From contig NZ_CP038469.1 of the NCBI RefSeq assembly GCF_004684345.1, positions 3,410,001 to 3,474,000 of the forward strand: a stretch of DNA of 64,000 nucleotides, in the 5' to 3' direction. The stretch's first letter is position 1; each line of letters starts with the position of its first letter. The stretch comes from Citrobacter tructae (GTDB lineage Bacteria; Pseudomonadota; Gammaproteobacteria; Enterobacterales; Enterobacteriaceae). The notes under the pieces are model-generated. The model was not told where the DNA came from, ran no database searches, and saw only the letters and a program-made list of their open reading frames with translations. The position numbers and the translations under genes are program-made. Of this stretch, positions 43,421 through 51,863 are shown piece after piece.

Positions 43421-44531
43421 GGGTCATCAGTAGGCCCAGGCTGGCCTGTCCGGTTTGCGGCAGCATCGCGGAAAGCCACGCCAGCACGCCGGAACCTATA
43501 TTTTGTAACCCCCCCACCAGCGCACCAGCCGTACCCGCAAGGAACGGGAAGGGTTCCATTGCGCCGCTGGTGGCGAGTGGGAACAGCATTCCGGCACCGA
43601 AGAAAAACAGCGCAGCGGGAATGAGCAGTGTCCAGACGTTCATCACGTCAAACAGGCCCGGGATCCACATCATCAGACCCGCTGACAAGCAGCTAATGAC
43701 CGACTGCCACATCAGCGTTGAGAAGCGCTTATTTGGTCGACCTGCAAACCATGCGCCGAAAAACGCCGCCGGGATCGGCAGAATAAACAGGATACTGACC
43801 ACCATGCTGCTTAAACCTAAAACCGCGCCCAGCAATACCCCAGAACAGGCTTCGAAGACGGCAACGCCCGCCAGGCCGCCTATCAGCATCAGCACGTAAC
43901 AGGTGAACGCACCGTTGCCAAACAGGGTTTTGTAGCTGGCAATCAGCCGTGGACGCGGCGCACCCGCAGGGCGCGTTTCTGGCATCCAGCGCGCCATGCT
44001 AAACGTCACGCCTGCGCACAGAATCAACAGGAAAATATAGCAGGCGCGCCAGTTCCACATCGTATCCAGCACACCGCCAATCAGCGGTGCTAACAGCGGG
44101 CTGACCAGAATGCCCATGTTTAACAAACTATTAGCGTGACGCAGTTGAGTGCCTTCATACAGATCGCGCGGTAACGTTCGCGCCATTACACCGCCGACGC
44201 CCGTTCCCATTCCCTGAATGGCGCTGGCGATAATCAGTACCGTCAGGCTGTGGGTGGTAATGGCCACCAGCGTGGCCAGCATAAAAATAGACATCCCGGT
44301 GAGGATCACAGGACGGCGTCCTACGCGATCGGAAAGGGGGCCGTAAACCAGCTGCGACACACCGTAGGTCAGCAGGTAAGCGGCCATTACGCTTTGAACC
44401 GCCCCTTCGCGAACGTTGAGTTCACGCGCCATATCGGCAATGGCGGGGATATAAATGGTTTGTGCCATTTGGCCTACCGCCACCAAGAGTACCAACATCA
44501 ACAACAAATTGACGCTTCTATGCCTTTTCAT
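43347..44531 (-). CDS. emrD: Multidrug efflux MFS transporter EmrD
   Basis: This 394-residue proton-driven exporter of hydrophobic compounds matches E. coli EmrD throughout. About twelve hydrophobic segments are seen. Motif A is GPLSDRVGRRPVILTG near residues 63-78, and the antiporter motif near residue 130 is NMGILVSPLLAPLIGG. It overlaps the convergent GH5-like frame by 74 bases. Confidence 0.96.
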   Translation of the reverse strand: MKRHRSVNLLLMLVLLVAVGQMAQTIYIPAIADMARELNVREGAVQSVMAAYLLTYGVSQLVYGPLSDRVGRRPVILTGMSIFMLATLVAITTHSLTVLIIASAIQGMGTGVGGVMARTLPRDLYEGTQLRHANSLLNMGILVSPLLAPLIGGVLDTMWNWRACYIFLLILCAGVTFSMARWMPETRPAGAPRPRLIASYKTLFGNGAFTCYVLMLIGGLAGVAVFEACSGVLLGAVLGLSSMVVSILFILPIPAAFFGAWFAGRPNKRFSTLMWQSVISCLSAGLMMWIPGLFDVMNVWTLLIPAALFFFGAGMLFPLATSGAMEPFPFLAGTAGALVGGLQNIGSGVLAWLSAMLPQTGQASLGLLMTLMGALILVCWLPLASRVSHQEQAV

Positions 44532-44724
44532 TTCGCTGATTACTTTTAAAAAAGAGAAAAAAGAAGAATAAGGTGCTGAACATTCCGCTAAATGCGCGTG
44601 GAATCTACCACATTAAAAAAAGAAGGCCATATTGATCACTACAAAGACAAAAAGCGATGCGGCAGGAAATGTAAACAAATAGCGGCAATAAATGTTGCCG
44701 GAATGCATCAGGCCTAAGACGCGA

Positions 44725-45558
44725 TCACGACAGACGTAGCAAAATCGCTCCGACGGCAATCCCCGCTGCGGCGATAAGACGTATTCCGGCGACTTTCTCT
44801 TTAAGTAGCAGCCAGGCGAGCAGGGCACCAAACAGGATGGACGTTTCCCGCAGCGCAGCGACCACCGCCAGCGGAGCCTGCGTCATCGCCCACAGCGCCA
44901 GTCCGTAGGAACCCATGGTGCCGATGCCACCCAAAATCCCTTTCTTCCATTGCTGCGCCAGATAGCGTGAAGCCTCCCGACGTCGGGCGATCATCGCCCA
45001 GGTTAGCAGGCAGGAGCCGTTCAGAAAGAAGGTCCACAGCGTATAACCCAGCGCGGTCTCTGAGAGCCGTACGCCGGTGCCATCCACCAGCGTATAGCCA
45101 GCGATAAAGCAGGCGTTTATCAACGCCAGAATAACTCCCCGCTGCGAGCTGCTGCGTCCGTTAAACGCCATCCCGAGGATAGCCAGACAGATGGTGGCGA
45201 TACCCATCCAGGCAAGCATTGACAGGCTATCGCCGAGAAACAGAACACTGATGATAGCGACCAGCAGCGGTGCGGTACCACGCATTAAGGGGTATGTCTG
45301 GCTCATATCCGAGACCTGATAGGTCTTGGCAACCAGAACGGTATACACCACCTGTAAACCTGTTGAGACAGCTAAGTACGGCAAGCTGGCCGCAGAGGGA
45401 TGGGGTGCAAAAGGCAGACATATCAACGCCATGATTGCTGCCGAACCGCTGACGCTGATAGCGGAGTACAGCTTGTCGTTTCCCGCTTTCACGATGGCAT
45501 TCCAGCTGGCATGGAGCAGCGCGGCGAACAGCAAAATGCAGAAAACAGAAAGCGTCAT
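44725..45558 (-). CDS. EamA-family (DMT) membrane transporter
   Basis: This 277-residue protein has ten hydrophobic segments in two EamA repeats (about residues 4-130 and 145-275). It resembles the drug/metabolite transporter superfamily; the substrate cannot be told. The frame extends nine residues upstream to 45585, but AGGGACGAAG stands before the ATG at 45558, which starts directly at the first membrane segment (MTLSVFCILLFAALLHASWN). In E. coli K-12 no such gene stands between emrD and tisB. Confidence 0.8.
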   Translation of the reverse strand: MTLSVFCILLFAALLHASWNAIVKAGNDKLYSAISVSGSAAIMALICLPFAPHPSAASLPYLAVSTGLQVVYTVLVAKTYQVSDMSQTYPLMRGTAPLLVAIISVLFLGDSLSMLAWMGIATICLAILGMAFNGRSSSQRGVILALINACFIAGYTLVDGTGVRLSETALGYTLWTFFLNGSCLLTWAMIARRREASRYLAQQWKKGILGGIGTMGSYGLALWAMTQAPLAVVAALRETSILFGALLAWLLLKEKVAGIRLIAAAGIAVGAILLRLS

Positions 45559-45631
45559 AGCGGTCTTCGTCCCTGTGTATGTCATAAAAACGTAACATAT
45601 TGGCGCGGCACACGCACCAGGGCAACGGTGA

Positions 45632-45657
45632 AAGGGGAGTGGTTGCCCACTCCCCTT
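45632..45657 (-). terminator. Terminator of tisB
   Basis: An 11-base perfect stem AAGGGGAGTGG/CCACTCCCCTT encloses TTGC. On the minus strand it ends in TTTC. It lies 21 bases past the tisB stop. Confidence 0.8.
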
Positions 45658-45677
45658 AGGTGCGACTTGAATCTGAA

Positions 45678-45767
45678 CTATTTAATGTACTTCAGAACAG
45701 CATCAAGCAGTTGCAGTGCAGCAACAATGAGTTTCAGGATAAGAATGGTGATATCCACGAGGCTCAT
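45678..45767 (-). CDS. tisB: SOS-induced membrane toxin TisB (29 aa)
   Basis: Reading from ATG at 45767 gives 29 residues starting MSLVDITILILKLIVAALQL and ending LLDAVLKYIK. This is TisB, an amphipathic single-helix peptide that inserts in the inner membrane, lowers the proton motive force and promotes persistence after DNA damage. The acidic Asp5 and Asp22 and the lysines on one face are kept. AAAAGGAGAGCGT gives a strong ribosome site. Control is by the LexA box at 45972 and by the IstR RNA. Confidence 0.95.
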   Translation of the reverse strand: MSLVDITILILKLIVAALQLLDAVLKYIK

Positions 45768-45957
45768 ACGCTCTCCTTTTGGTACAAGGAGCACGATGCT
45801 GGCGTACCTCGCCGCTGCCTGTTGCCAGCATCTTTGTTGACATAACACAGTGTGCTCACACGGGGGTTAAGGCGCTGACGGCACCACCCGTTTCAGCCAG
45901 GACTTTGTTGCGCCGGTTTACTCTGCGGCCCCCGCATAACACATTGCGTACGGTGAC

Positions 45958-45987
45958 ATTATAGATAACAACTGTATAAATGAACAG
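45958..45987. promoter_or_regulatory. LexA box and tisAB promoter
   Basis: CTGTATAAATGAACAG at 45972-45987 fits the LexA consensus CTGT-N8-ACAG. On the minus strand TGTTCA (45981-45986) and a perfect TATAAT (45958-45963) lie 17 bases apart, so LexA would cover the tisAB promoter. The predicted tisAB start is near 45951. The same box is placed to control the longer IstR-2 transcript on the plus strand. Confidence 0.88.
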
Positions 45988-46049
45988 TATTTTGTGGGCG
46001 TTATGCCATTACTGCGGCATACTCAAAAACGTCAAAATTCGTGCCGAAA

Positions 46050-46160
46050 TTGCGAGTTCTTCGCGAAACGCGTATACTTTTTGCGTTGACATAACACAGT
46101 GTGTCCGGCGGCAACCAACCGCACAACGCTGATAAAAACCTCGCTTCGGCGGGGTTTTTT
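46050..46160 (+). ncRNA. istR: IstR-1 antitoxin RNA with its promoter
   Basis: TTGCGA (46050-46055) and TATACT (46073-46078) lie 17 bases apart, placing the start at about 46085. The RNA would run to the terminator AACCTCGC/GCGGGGTT plus T run ending at 46160, 76 bases, matching the 75-base E. coli IstR-1. Its first 19 bases (46085-46103) recur at 45836-45854 inside the tisAB transcript region in the same DNA orientation, so the RNA is exactly complementary to the tisAB leader over 19 bases. Pairing there blocks ribosome standby and so TisB synthesis. Confidence 0.9.
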
Positions 46161-46290
46161 GTTTTTGCACGACATACAATGAAATGTGATCGTTGAAGCA
46201 TTTTTGTGCAGATGAAAAATTTTCCATTGTCATGCTGAAAAACCTGTGTTTGTATAAATCCTGTTAACCAACAAACAGACAAGGTCCCTA

Positions 46291-46389
46291 ATGAACCCTT
46301 CCATGCTGACTGCGACCCTACTAAAAACTGCGCCATCTCGCGCAGTGGTCGTCGTGCGTGTGGTGGTGGTCGTCGGCAATGCGCCGTAG
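46291..46389 (+). CDS. ivbL: ilvBN leader peptide IvbL (32 aa)
   Basis: The 32-residue peptide starts MNPSMLTATLLKTAPSRA and continues with VVVVRVVVVVGNAP: nine valines in eleven codons near its end, after several leucines. It senses charged tRNA-Val and tRNA-Leu. Ribosome stalling in this tract prevents the attenuator 20 bases downstream from forming. Confidence 0.95.
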   Translation: MNPSMLTATLLKTAPSRAVVVVRVVVVVGNAP

Positions 46390-46410
46390 GGTCCGGAACA
46401 CACGATTCCA

Positions 46411-46444
46411 AAACCCCGCCGGCGCAAACCGGGCGGGGTTTTTA
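46411..46444 (+). terminator. ilvBN attenuator
   Basis: AACCCCGCC ... GGGCGGGGTT with a T run forms a strong terminator between ivbL and ilvB, the expected attenuator. TGTGATCG at about 46184, upstream of ivbL, is a possible half CRP site. Confidence 0.85.
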
Positions 46445-46491
46445 GTTTCTAGCCCTCCCGGATAGCTGGCCCAGAATAAAAGGACTGGAGC

Positions 46492-48180
46492 ATGGCAAGT
46501 TCGGGCATAACATCCAAGCGTACGCGCTTTACGGGCGCAGAATTCATCGTTCATTTCCTGGAGCGTCAGGGAATCACGGTGGTCACCGGTATTCCTGGCG
46601 GCTCGATTCTCCCCGTCTACGACGCCTTAAGCCAAAGCACACAAATCCGTCATATCCTGGCGCGCCACGAACAGGGCGCGGGGTTTATCGCGCAAGGGAT
46701 GGCGCGAACCGACGGCAAGCCTGCCGTGTGTATGGCCTGTAGCGGACCGGGTGCCACTAATCTGGTGACCGCCATTGCAGATGCGCGTCTGGATTCCATC
46801 CCTCTGGTGTGTATCACCGGGCAGGTTCCGGCCTCGATGATCGGTACCGACGCCTTCCAGGAAGTCGACACCTACGGCATTTCTATCCCCATCACCAAGC
46901 ACAACTATCTGGTCCGCCATATCAATGAATTACCGCAGGTCATGAGCGATGCGTTCCGCATTGCTCAGTCCGGACGTCCAGGCCCGGTGTGGATAGACAT
47001 TCCTAAGGATATTCAAACCGCCGTATTTGAAATTGAAGATATGCCAGAGCCCGCGCAGAAAATGGCGGCGCCGGAGTTCAGCCAGGACAGCATTCGTGAT
47101 GCCGCAGCGATGATTAACGCTGCCAAACGCCCGGTGCTGTACCTCGGCGGTGGGGTGATTAATGCGCCTGAGCGGGTGCGTGAGCTGGCAGAAAAAGCCA
47201 CGCTGCCCACCACCATGACCTTAATGGCGCTCGGCATGCTGCCAAAAGCGCATCCGCTGTCGTTAGGCATGCTGGGTATGCACGGCGCACGCAGTACCAA
47301 CTTTATTCTGCAAGAAGCTGATTTGTTGATTGTTCTTGGCGCACGTTTTGATGACCGGGCGATTGGTAAAACCGAGCAGTTCTGCCCGAATGCCAAAATT
47401 ATCCACGTGGATATCGACCGTGCGGAGCTGGGTAAAATCAAACAGCCGCACGTGGCGATTCAGGCCGATGTGGATGAGGTGTTGGCACAGTTGATCCCGC
47501 TGATTGAGGCGCAGCCGCGTGAAGAGTGGCATCAGTTGGTGTCCGACCTGCAGCAAGAATTTCCGTGCACGATCCCGCAGGAAAAAAATCCGCTCAGGCA
47601 TTACGGGCTGATTAACGCTGTTGCCGCCTGTGTGGACGACAGCGCGATCATCACCACCGACGTGGGCCAGCATCAGATGTGGGCGGCGCAAGCATACCCG
47701 CTGAACCGTCCACGACAGTGGCTGACCTCCGGCGGTCTGGGCACCATGGGCTTCGGTCTGCCTGCTGCAATAGGCGCGGCGCTGGCGAATCCGGATAAAA
47801 AAGTGCTGTGTTTCTCCGGTGACGGCAGCCTGATGATGAACATTCAGGAAATGGCCACCGCCAGCGAAAATCAGCTGGATATTAAAATCATTCTGATGAA
47901 TAACGAAGCGCTGGGTCTGGTGTATCAGCAGCAGAGCCTGTTCTATAAGCAGGGCGTTTTTGCCGCCACCTATCCTGGGATGATCAACTTTATGCAGATT
48001 GCCGCCGGGTTTGGTCTGGAAACCTGCGATTTAAACCACGAAGCCGATCCGCAGGCGGCGCTGCAGGCGATTATTGATCGCCCAGGGCCGGCGCTGATCC
48101 ACGTGCGCATCGACGCGGAAGAAAAAGTGTACCCGATGGTGCCGCCGGGTGCGGCAAATACAGAGATGGTGGGGGAATAA
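46492..48180 (+). CDS. ilvB: Acetolactate synthase I, large subunit
   Basis: This 562-residue thiamine diphosphate enzyme makes acetolactate and acetohydroxybutyrate for valine, leucine and isoleucine synthesis. The N-terminal domain carries the catalytic glutamate in ARHEQGAGFIAQGMAR. The FAD/central domain has GMLGMHGARSTNF. The ThDP motif is GDGSLMMNIQEMATASEN to NN near residues 440-470. The ATG follows GGAG. It lies three bases before ilvN. Confidence 0.98.
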   Translation: MASSGITSKRTRFTGAEFIVHFLERQGITVVTGIPGGSILPVYDALSQSTQIRHILARHEQGAGFIAQGMARTDGKPAVCMACSGPGATNLVTAIADARLDSIPLVCITGQVPASMIGTDAFQEVDTYGISIPITKHNYLVRHINELPQVMSDAFRIAQSGRPGPVWIDIPKDIQTAVFEIEDMPEPAQKMAAPEFSQDSIRDAAAMINAAKRPVLYLGGGVINAPERVRELAEKATLPTTMTLMALGMLPKAHPLSLGMLGMHGARSTNFILQEADLLIVLGARFDDRAIGKTEQFCPNAKIIHVDIDRAELGKIKQPHVAIQADVDEVLAQLIPLIEAQPREEWHQLVSDLQQEFPCTIPQEKNPLRHYGLINAVAACVDDSAIITTDVGQHQMWAAQAYPLNRPRQWLTSGGLGTMGFGLPAAIGAALANPDKKVLCFSGDGSLMMNIQEMATASENQLDIKIILMNNEALGLVYQQQSLFYKQGVFAATYPGMINFMQIAAGFGLETCDLNHEADPQAALQAIIDRPGPALIHVRIDAEEKVYPMVPPGAANTEMVGE

Positions 48181-48183
48181 ACC

Positions 48184-48474
48184 ATGCAACAGCAGACTCA
48201 TGACAACGTAATTCTTGAACTCACCGTGCGTAACCACCCCGGCGTAATGACTCACGTTTGCGGCCTGTTCGCCCGTCGCGCGTTCAACGTGGAAGGTATT
48301 CTCTGTCTACCTATTCAGGGCAGCGACCAGAGTCGCATCTGGCTATTGGTCAACGATGACCAGCGTCTGGAACAGATGATAAGCCAGATTGATAAACTGG
48401 AAGATGTGGTGAAAGTCGCGCGCAATCAGTCCGATCCATCGATGTTTAACAAGATTACCGTCTTCTTCGAGTAA
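48184..48474 (+). CDS. ilvN: Acetolactate synthase I, regulatory subunit
   Basis: This 96-residue ACT-domain protein binds valine and confers feedback inhibition on IlvB. The ACT fold covers about residues 8-80 (ELTVRNHPGVMTHVCGLFARRAFNVEGI is its start, quoted in part: RNHPGVMTHVCGLF). It is convergent with deoQ, one base apart. Confidence 0.97.
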   Translation: MQQQTHDNVILELTVRNHPGVMTHVCGLFARRAFNVEGILCLPIQGSDQSRIWLLVNDDQRLEQMISQIDKLEDVVKVARNQSDPSMFNKITVFFE

Positions 48475-48475
48475 G

Positions 48476-49261
48476 TTAACCGCCGTCGGAGTTCGGGGTG
48501 ATGACTTTGACGGAGCCGTTCCGGCAGTGAGTGGCATAATCTGCCGGTAACGGACGATCGCTGATCAGGACATCAAAGGTGGAGAGCGGACCTATACTGG
48601 CGGGAGCGACCTCATCAAACAGGGCGTGACGCGTCAGCAAAATTTTACGTAGCCCGCGTTCCATCGCTTTACGTTTGGTGGCGAGGTCGTCCGGGTTAAA
48701 CCAACTGACACCGAAATGCTCATGCACACCGCTGGCGGAGATAAAAACTTTCCGTGGGTTGAGTGCGTCCAAAGGGGAAGTATTACTGGTGTCGTAAAAA
48801 GCGTCACTTTTCGCCCGATAGGTACCCCCGCAAAGAATCGCCGTGGCATTGGGTTTTTCATTGAGCGCTACGAATACCCGGTGCGAGTAGCAAATCCCGG
48901 TAAAGGTAATATCGTCCGGGATCATACTGATAACTAGAGGCATTTCCACGCCATTATCAAAAAAGACCAGATCGTTTTCACTCACCAGTCCTGCGGCCAG
49001 GATGGCGACCGGTAAATCGTCACGATGATACTGTTTTTGCGCGGGGAGCGGAGCGTTAACGATGGCGGCAGGCTTGTTCACCATCACAATGTAACCACCG
49101 AGCAGCGTGAGTGGTAGCGGTTCGTCATCCTGGCTGAGATCCCGACGAATGGTCATCACGGAAACCTCCAGCATTCGCGCCGCCTCTTTCAGATGGATTC
49201 GGTCGGTCTTCTTCAACAATTCCATCAGACGTCGAATACGTTCTTTTTGCTTGGTTTCCAT
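48476..49261 (-). CDS. deoQ: DeoR-family repressor of the deoxyribose operon, DeoQ
   Basis: This 261-residue protein has a DeoR helix-turn-helix near residues 20-42 (LKEAARMLEVSVMTIRRDLS) and a DeoR sensor domain for phosphorylated sugar after residue 75, with DLVFFDNGVEMPLVI at the start of its nucleotide-like fold. Position and divergence from deoK match DeoQ of Salmonella, the repressor that responds to deoxyribose-5-phosphate. The usual sensor motif DGGTT reads DNGVE. Confidence 0.85.
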   Translation of the reverse strand: METKQKERIRRLMELLKKTDRIHLKEAARMLEVSVMTIRRDLSQDDEPLPLTLLGGYIVMVNKPAAIVNAPLPAQKQYHRDDLPVAILAAGLVSENDLVFFDNGVEMPLVISMIPDDITFTGICYSHRVFVALNEKPNATAILCGGTYRAKSDAFYDTSNTSPLDALNPRKVFISASGVHEHFGVSWFNPDDLATKRKAMERGLRKILLTRHALFDEVAPASIGPLSTFDVLISDRPLPADYATHCRNGSVKVITPNSDGG

Positions 49262-49587
49262 GCACTTTCTCCACGAATCATGTTTTCATGTTCCTTAAGT
49301 AACATTTTTGTGTTTCTTAGAACATGACATTGCTGCATTACTATACGTCTGACCACTGGGAAATAAAAGTGTGTTTTTTTCACGTTTTATTGATTTTAAT
49401 TGGTTAAATTTCAGTTGATTGTAATCAAGTTAATCATTTTAAGTGTGATAAAGTTGCAACATTCAGCATAATAAATAAACAATAAAATGTTCTTCCAATC
49501 GCGATCTTAGTCACAAATGATACGGAAGTAACATGATAATGTTATTTTAATATCATTGTTGTGTGATTGTTTCTGAGAGGTAGTAAA
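49262..49587. promoter_or_regulatory. deoQ-deoK divergent control region
   Basis: This 326-base AT-rich gap holds no gene. CATGTTC (49287-49293) and GAACATG (49320-49326) form an inverted repeat next to deoQ, and AATGTTCTTCC recurs near 49486, a likely set of DeoQ operators. GTGTGATAAAGTTGCAA near 49443 and GTGTGATTGTTTCTGA near 49560 are CRP-like half sites. Confidence 0.6.
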
Positions 49588-50508
49588 ATGGATATCGCGG
49601 TTATTGGCTCCAACATGGTGGATCTCATCACTTACACCAACCAGATGCCCAAAGAAGGGGAAACGTTGGAAGCGCCAGCGTTCAAAATTGGCTGTGGTGG
49701 TAAAGGGGCAAATCAGGCCGTTGCGGCCGCTAAGCTCAATTCCAAAGTGTTGATGCTGACCAAAGTTGGAGATGACATTTTTGCAGATAACACCATTCGC
49801 AACCTCGAGTCCTGGGGCATTAACACCACCTATGTAGAAAAGGTCCCCTGTACCAGCAGCGGCGTTGCGCCGATTTTCGTCAATGCCAACTCCAGTAATA
49901 GCATTTTGATTATTAAAGGGGCGAACAAGTTTCTCTCTCCGGAAGATATCGATCGCGCGGCGGAAGATCTGAAGAAATGTCAGTTAATCGTGTTGCAATT
50001 GGAGGTTCAGCTAGAGACGGTTTACCACGCGATTGAATTTGGTAAAAAGCATGGCATTGAAGTGTTATTAAATCCAGCACCTGCATTATGTGAATTAGAT
50101 ATGTCGTATGCCTGTAAATGCGACTTCTTCGTACCGAATGAAACCGAATTGGAAATATTAACCGGTATGCCGGTTGATACTTACGATCATATTCGCGCTG
50201 CAGCACGTTCTTTGGTCGATAAAGGATTGAATAATATTATTGTTACTATGGGTGAAAAAGGCGCGCTATGGATGACGCGTGACCAGGAAGTCCATGTTCC
50301 GGCGTTTAAAGTGAATGCTGTTGATACCAGCGGTGCAGGTGATGCTTTCATCGGTTGCTTTGCACATTATTATGTACAAAGCGGAAATGTTGAGGCCGCA
50401 ATGAAGAAAGCTGCTCTCTTCGCTGCTTTTAGCGTTACCGGAAAAGGTACCCAATCATCTTACCCGAGCATCGAACAATTTAATGAGTTTCTTACCTTAA
50501 ACGAATAA
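49588..50508 (+). CDS. deoK: Deoxyribokinase DeoK
   Basis: This 306-residue PfkB-family kinase phosphorylates 2-deoxy-D-ribose to deoxyribose-5-phosphate. The first PfkB signature GCGGKGANQAVAAAKL is near residues 36-50 and the second, DTSGAGDAF with the catalytic aspartate, near 246-254. The ATG at 49588 (MDIAVIGSNMVDL) follows GAGAGGTAG; seven upstream in-frame codons have no ribosome site. Ribokinase is the nearest alternative; the operon context favours DeoK. Confidence 0.88.
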   Translation: MDIAVIGSNMVDLITYTNQMPKEGETLEAPAFKIGCGGKGANQAVAAAKLNSKVLMLTKVGDDIFADNTIRNLESWGINTTYVEKVPCTSSGVAPIFVNANSSNSILIIKGANKFLSPEDIDRAAEDLKKCQLIVLQLEVQLETVYHAIEFGKKHGIEVLLNPAPALCELDMSYACKCDFFVPNETELEILTGMPVDTYDHIRAAARSLVDKGLNNIIVTMGEKGALWMTRDQEVHVPAFKVNAVDTSGAGDAFIGCFAHYYVQSGNVEAAMKKAALFAAFSVTGKGTQSSYPSIEQFNEFLTLNE

Positions 50509-50535
50509 TACTCCTGCACTGTAAAAGGTAGCACT

Positions 50536-51852
50536 ATGAACAATAAAAACATCATTCAGATGCCTGATGGGTATCTGAATAAGACCCCTCTGTTCCAGTT
50601 TATTTTGTTATCCTGTTTATTCCCATTATGGGGATGCGCAGCCGCATTAAACGATATTCTGATTACGCAGTTTAAAAGTGTATTTTCACTCAGTAACTTT
50701 GCCTCGGCATTAGTTCAGAGCGCCTTTTATGGCGGTTATTTCTTAATTGCGATTCCGGCATCTCTGGTGATTAAAAAGACCAGTTATAAAATCGCCATTT
50801 TAATGGGGCTGACGCTTTATATCGTCGGGTGTACGCTCTTTTTCCCCGCGTCACATATGGCAACTTACACCATGTTCCTCGCGGCGATTTTCGCGATTGC
50901 GATTGGCCTGAGTTTCCTGGAAACCGCAGCGAACACCTACAGCTCGATGATAGGCCCAAAAGCGTACGCCACTCTGCGCCTGAACATCAGCCAGACATTT
51001 TATCCAATCGGTGCAGCTGCTGGAATTTTGCTGGGTAAATATCTGGTGTTTTCTGAAGGTGAGAGCCTGGAAAAACAGATGGCCGGAATGAACGCGGAGC
51101 AGATGCATAACTTTAAAGTGTTAATGCTGGAAAACACACTTGAACCTTATAAGTACATGATTATGGTGCTGGTTGTGGTGATGGTATTGTTCCTGCTGAC
51201 CCGCTTCCCGACCTGCAAAGTGGCGCAAACGGCGAACCATAAGCGCCCGTCAGCTATGGATACGCTGCGCTATCTTGCCAGCAATGCCCGTTTCCGCCGC
51301 GGTATTGTAGCGCAGTTCCTGTACGTCGGGATGCAGGTGGCAGTGTGGTCATTTACCATCCGTCTGGCGCTGGAACTGGGAGATATCAATGAACGCGATG
51401 CTTCCAACTTTATGGTCTACAGCTTTGCCTGCTTCTTTATTGGCAAGTTTATCGCCAACATTCTGATGACGCGCTTCAATCCGGAAAAAGTGCTGATCCT
51501 CTACTCCATCATTGGCGCATTGTTCCTCGTCTATGTTGCGCTGGCGCCAAGTTTTAGCGCAGTGTACGTGGCGGTGCTGGTGAGCGTTCTGTTTGGACCA
51601 TGTTGGGCGACCATCTATGCCGGTACGCTGGATACCGTGGATAACGAACATACCGAAATGGCGGGGGCTGTCATTGTTATGGCGATTGTTGGTGCGGCAG
51701 TGGTTCCGGCAATTCAGGGCTATGTGGCCGATATGTTCCACTCGCTGCAACTCTCGTTCCTGGTCTCCATGCTCTGTTTCGTTTACGTCGGCATCTACTT
51801 CTGGCGTGAAAGCAAAGTGCGTAACAACCTGACAGAAGCAACCGCTTCCTGA
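50536..51852 (+). CDS. deoP: Deoxyribose permease DeoP (FucP family)
   Basis: This 438-residue MFS transporter is of the FucP fucose:H+ symporter family. About twelve hydrophobic segments are visible, with the family-type sequences LWGCAAALNDILITQFK near residues 33-48 and GLSFLETAANTYSSMIG near residues 123-139. It sits 27 bases after deoK and 11 bases before deoX. Confidence 0.87.
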   Translation: MNNKNIIQMPDGYLNKTPLFQFILLSCLFPLWGCAAALNDILITQFKSVFSLSNFASALVQSAFYGGYFLIAIPASLVIKKTSYKIAILMGLTLYIVGCTLFFPASHMATYTMFLAAIFAIAIGLSFLETAANTYSSMIGPKAYATLRLNISQTFYPIGAAAGILLGKYLVFSEGESLEKQMAGMNAEQMHNFKVLMLENTLEPYKYMIMVLVVVMVLFLLTRFPTCKVAQTANHKRPSAMDTLRYLASNARFRRGIVAQFLYVGMQVAVWSFTIRLALELGDINERDASNFMVYSFACFFIGKFIANILMTRFNPEKVLILYSIIGALFLVYVALAPSFSAVYVAVLVSVLFGPCWATIYAGTLDTVDNEHTEMAGAVIVMAIVGAAVVPAIQGYVADMFHSLQLSFLVSMLCFVYVGIYFWRESKVRNNLTEATAS

Positions 51853-51863
51853 GGAGGGCGATC

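Noticed and set aside
45660..45964. Plus-strand open frames across tisB
   Set aside because: They are antisense to tisB and its leader; the minus-strand reading has the toxin, ribosome site, promoter and LexA box.
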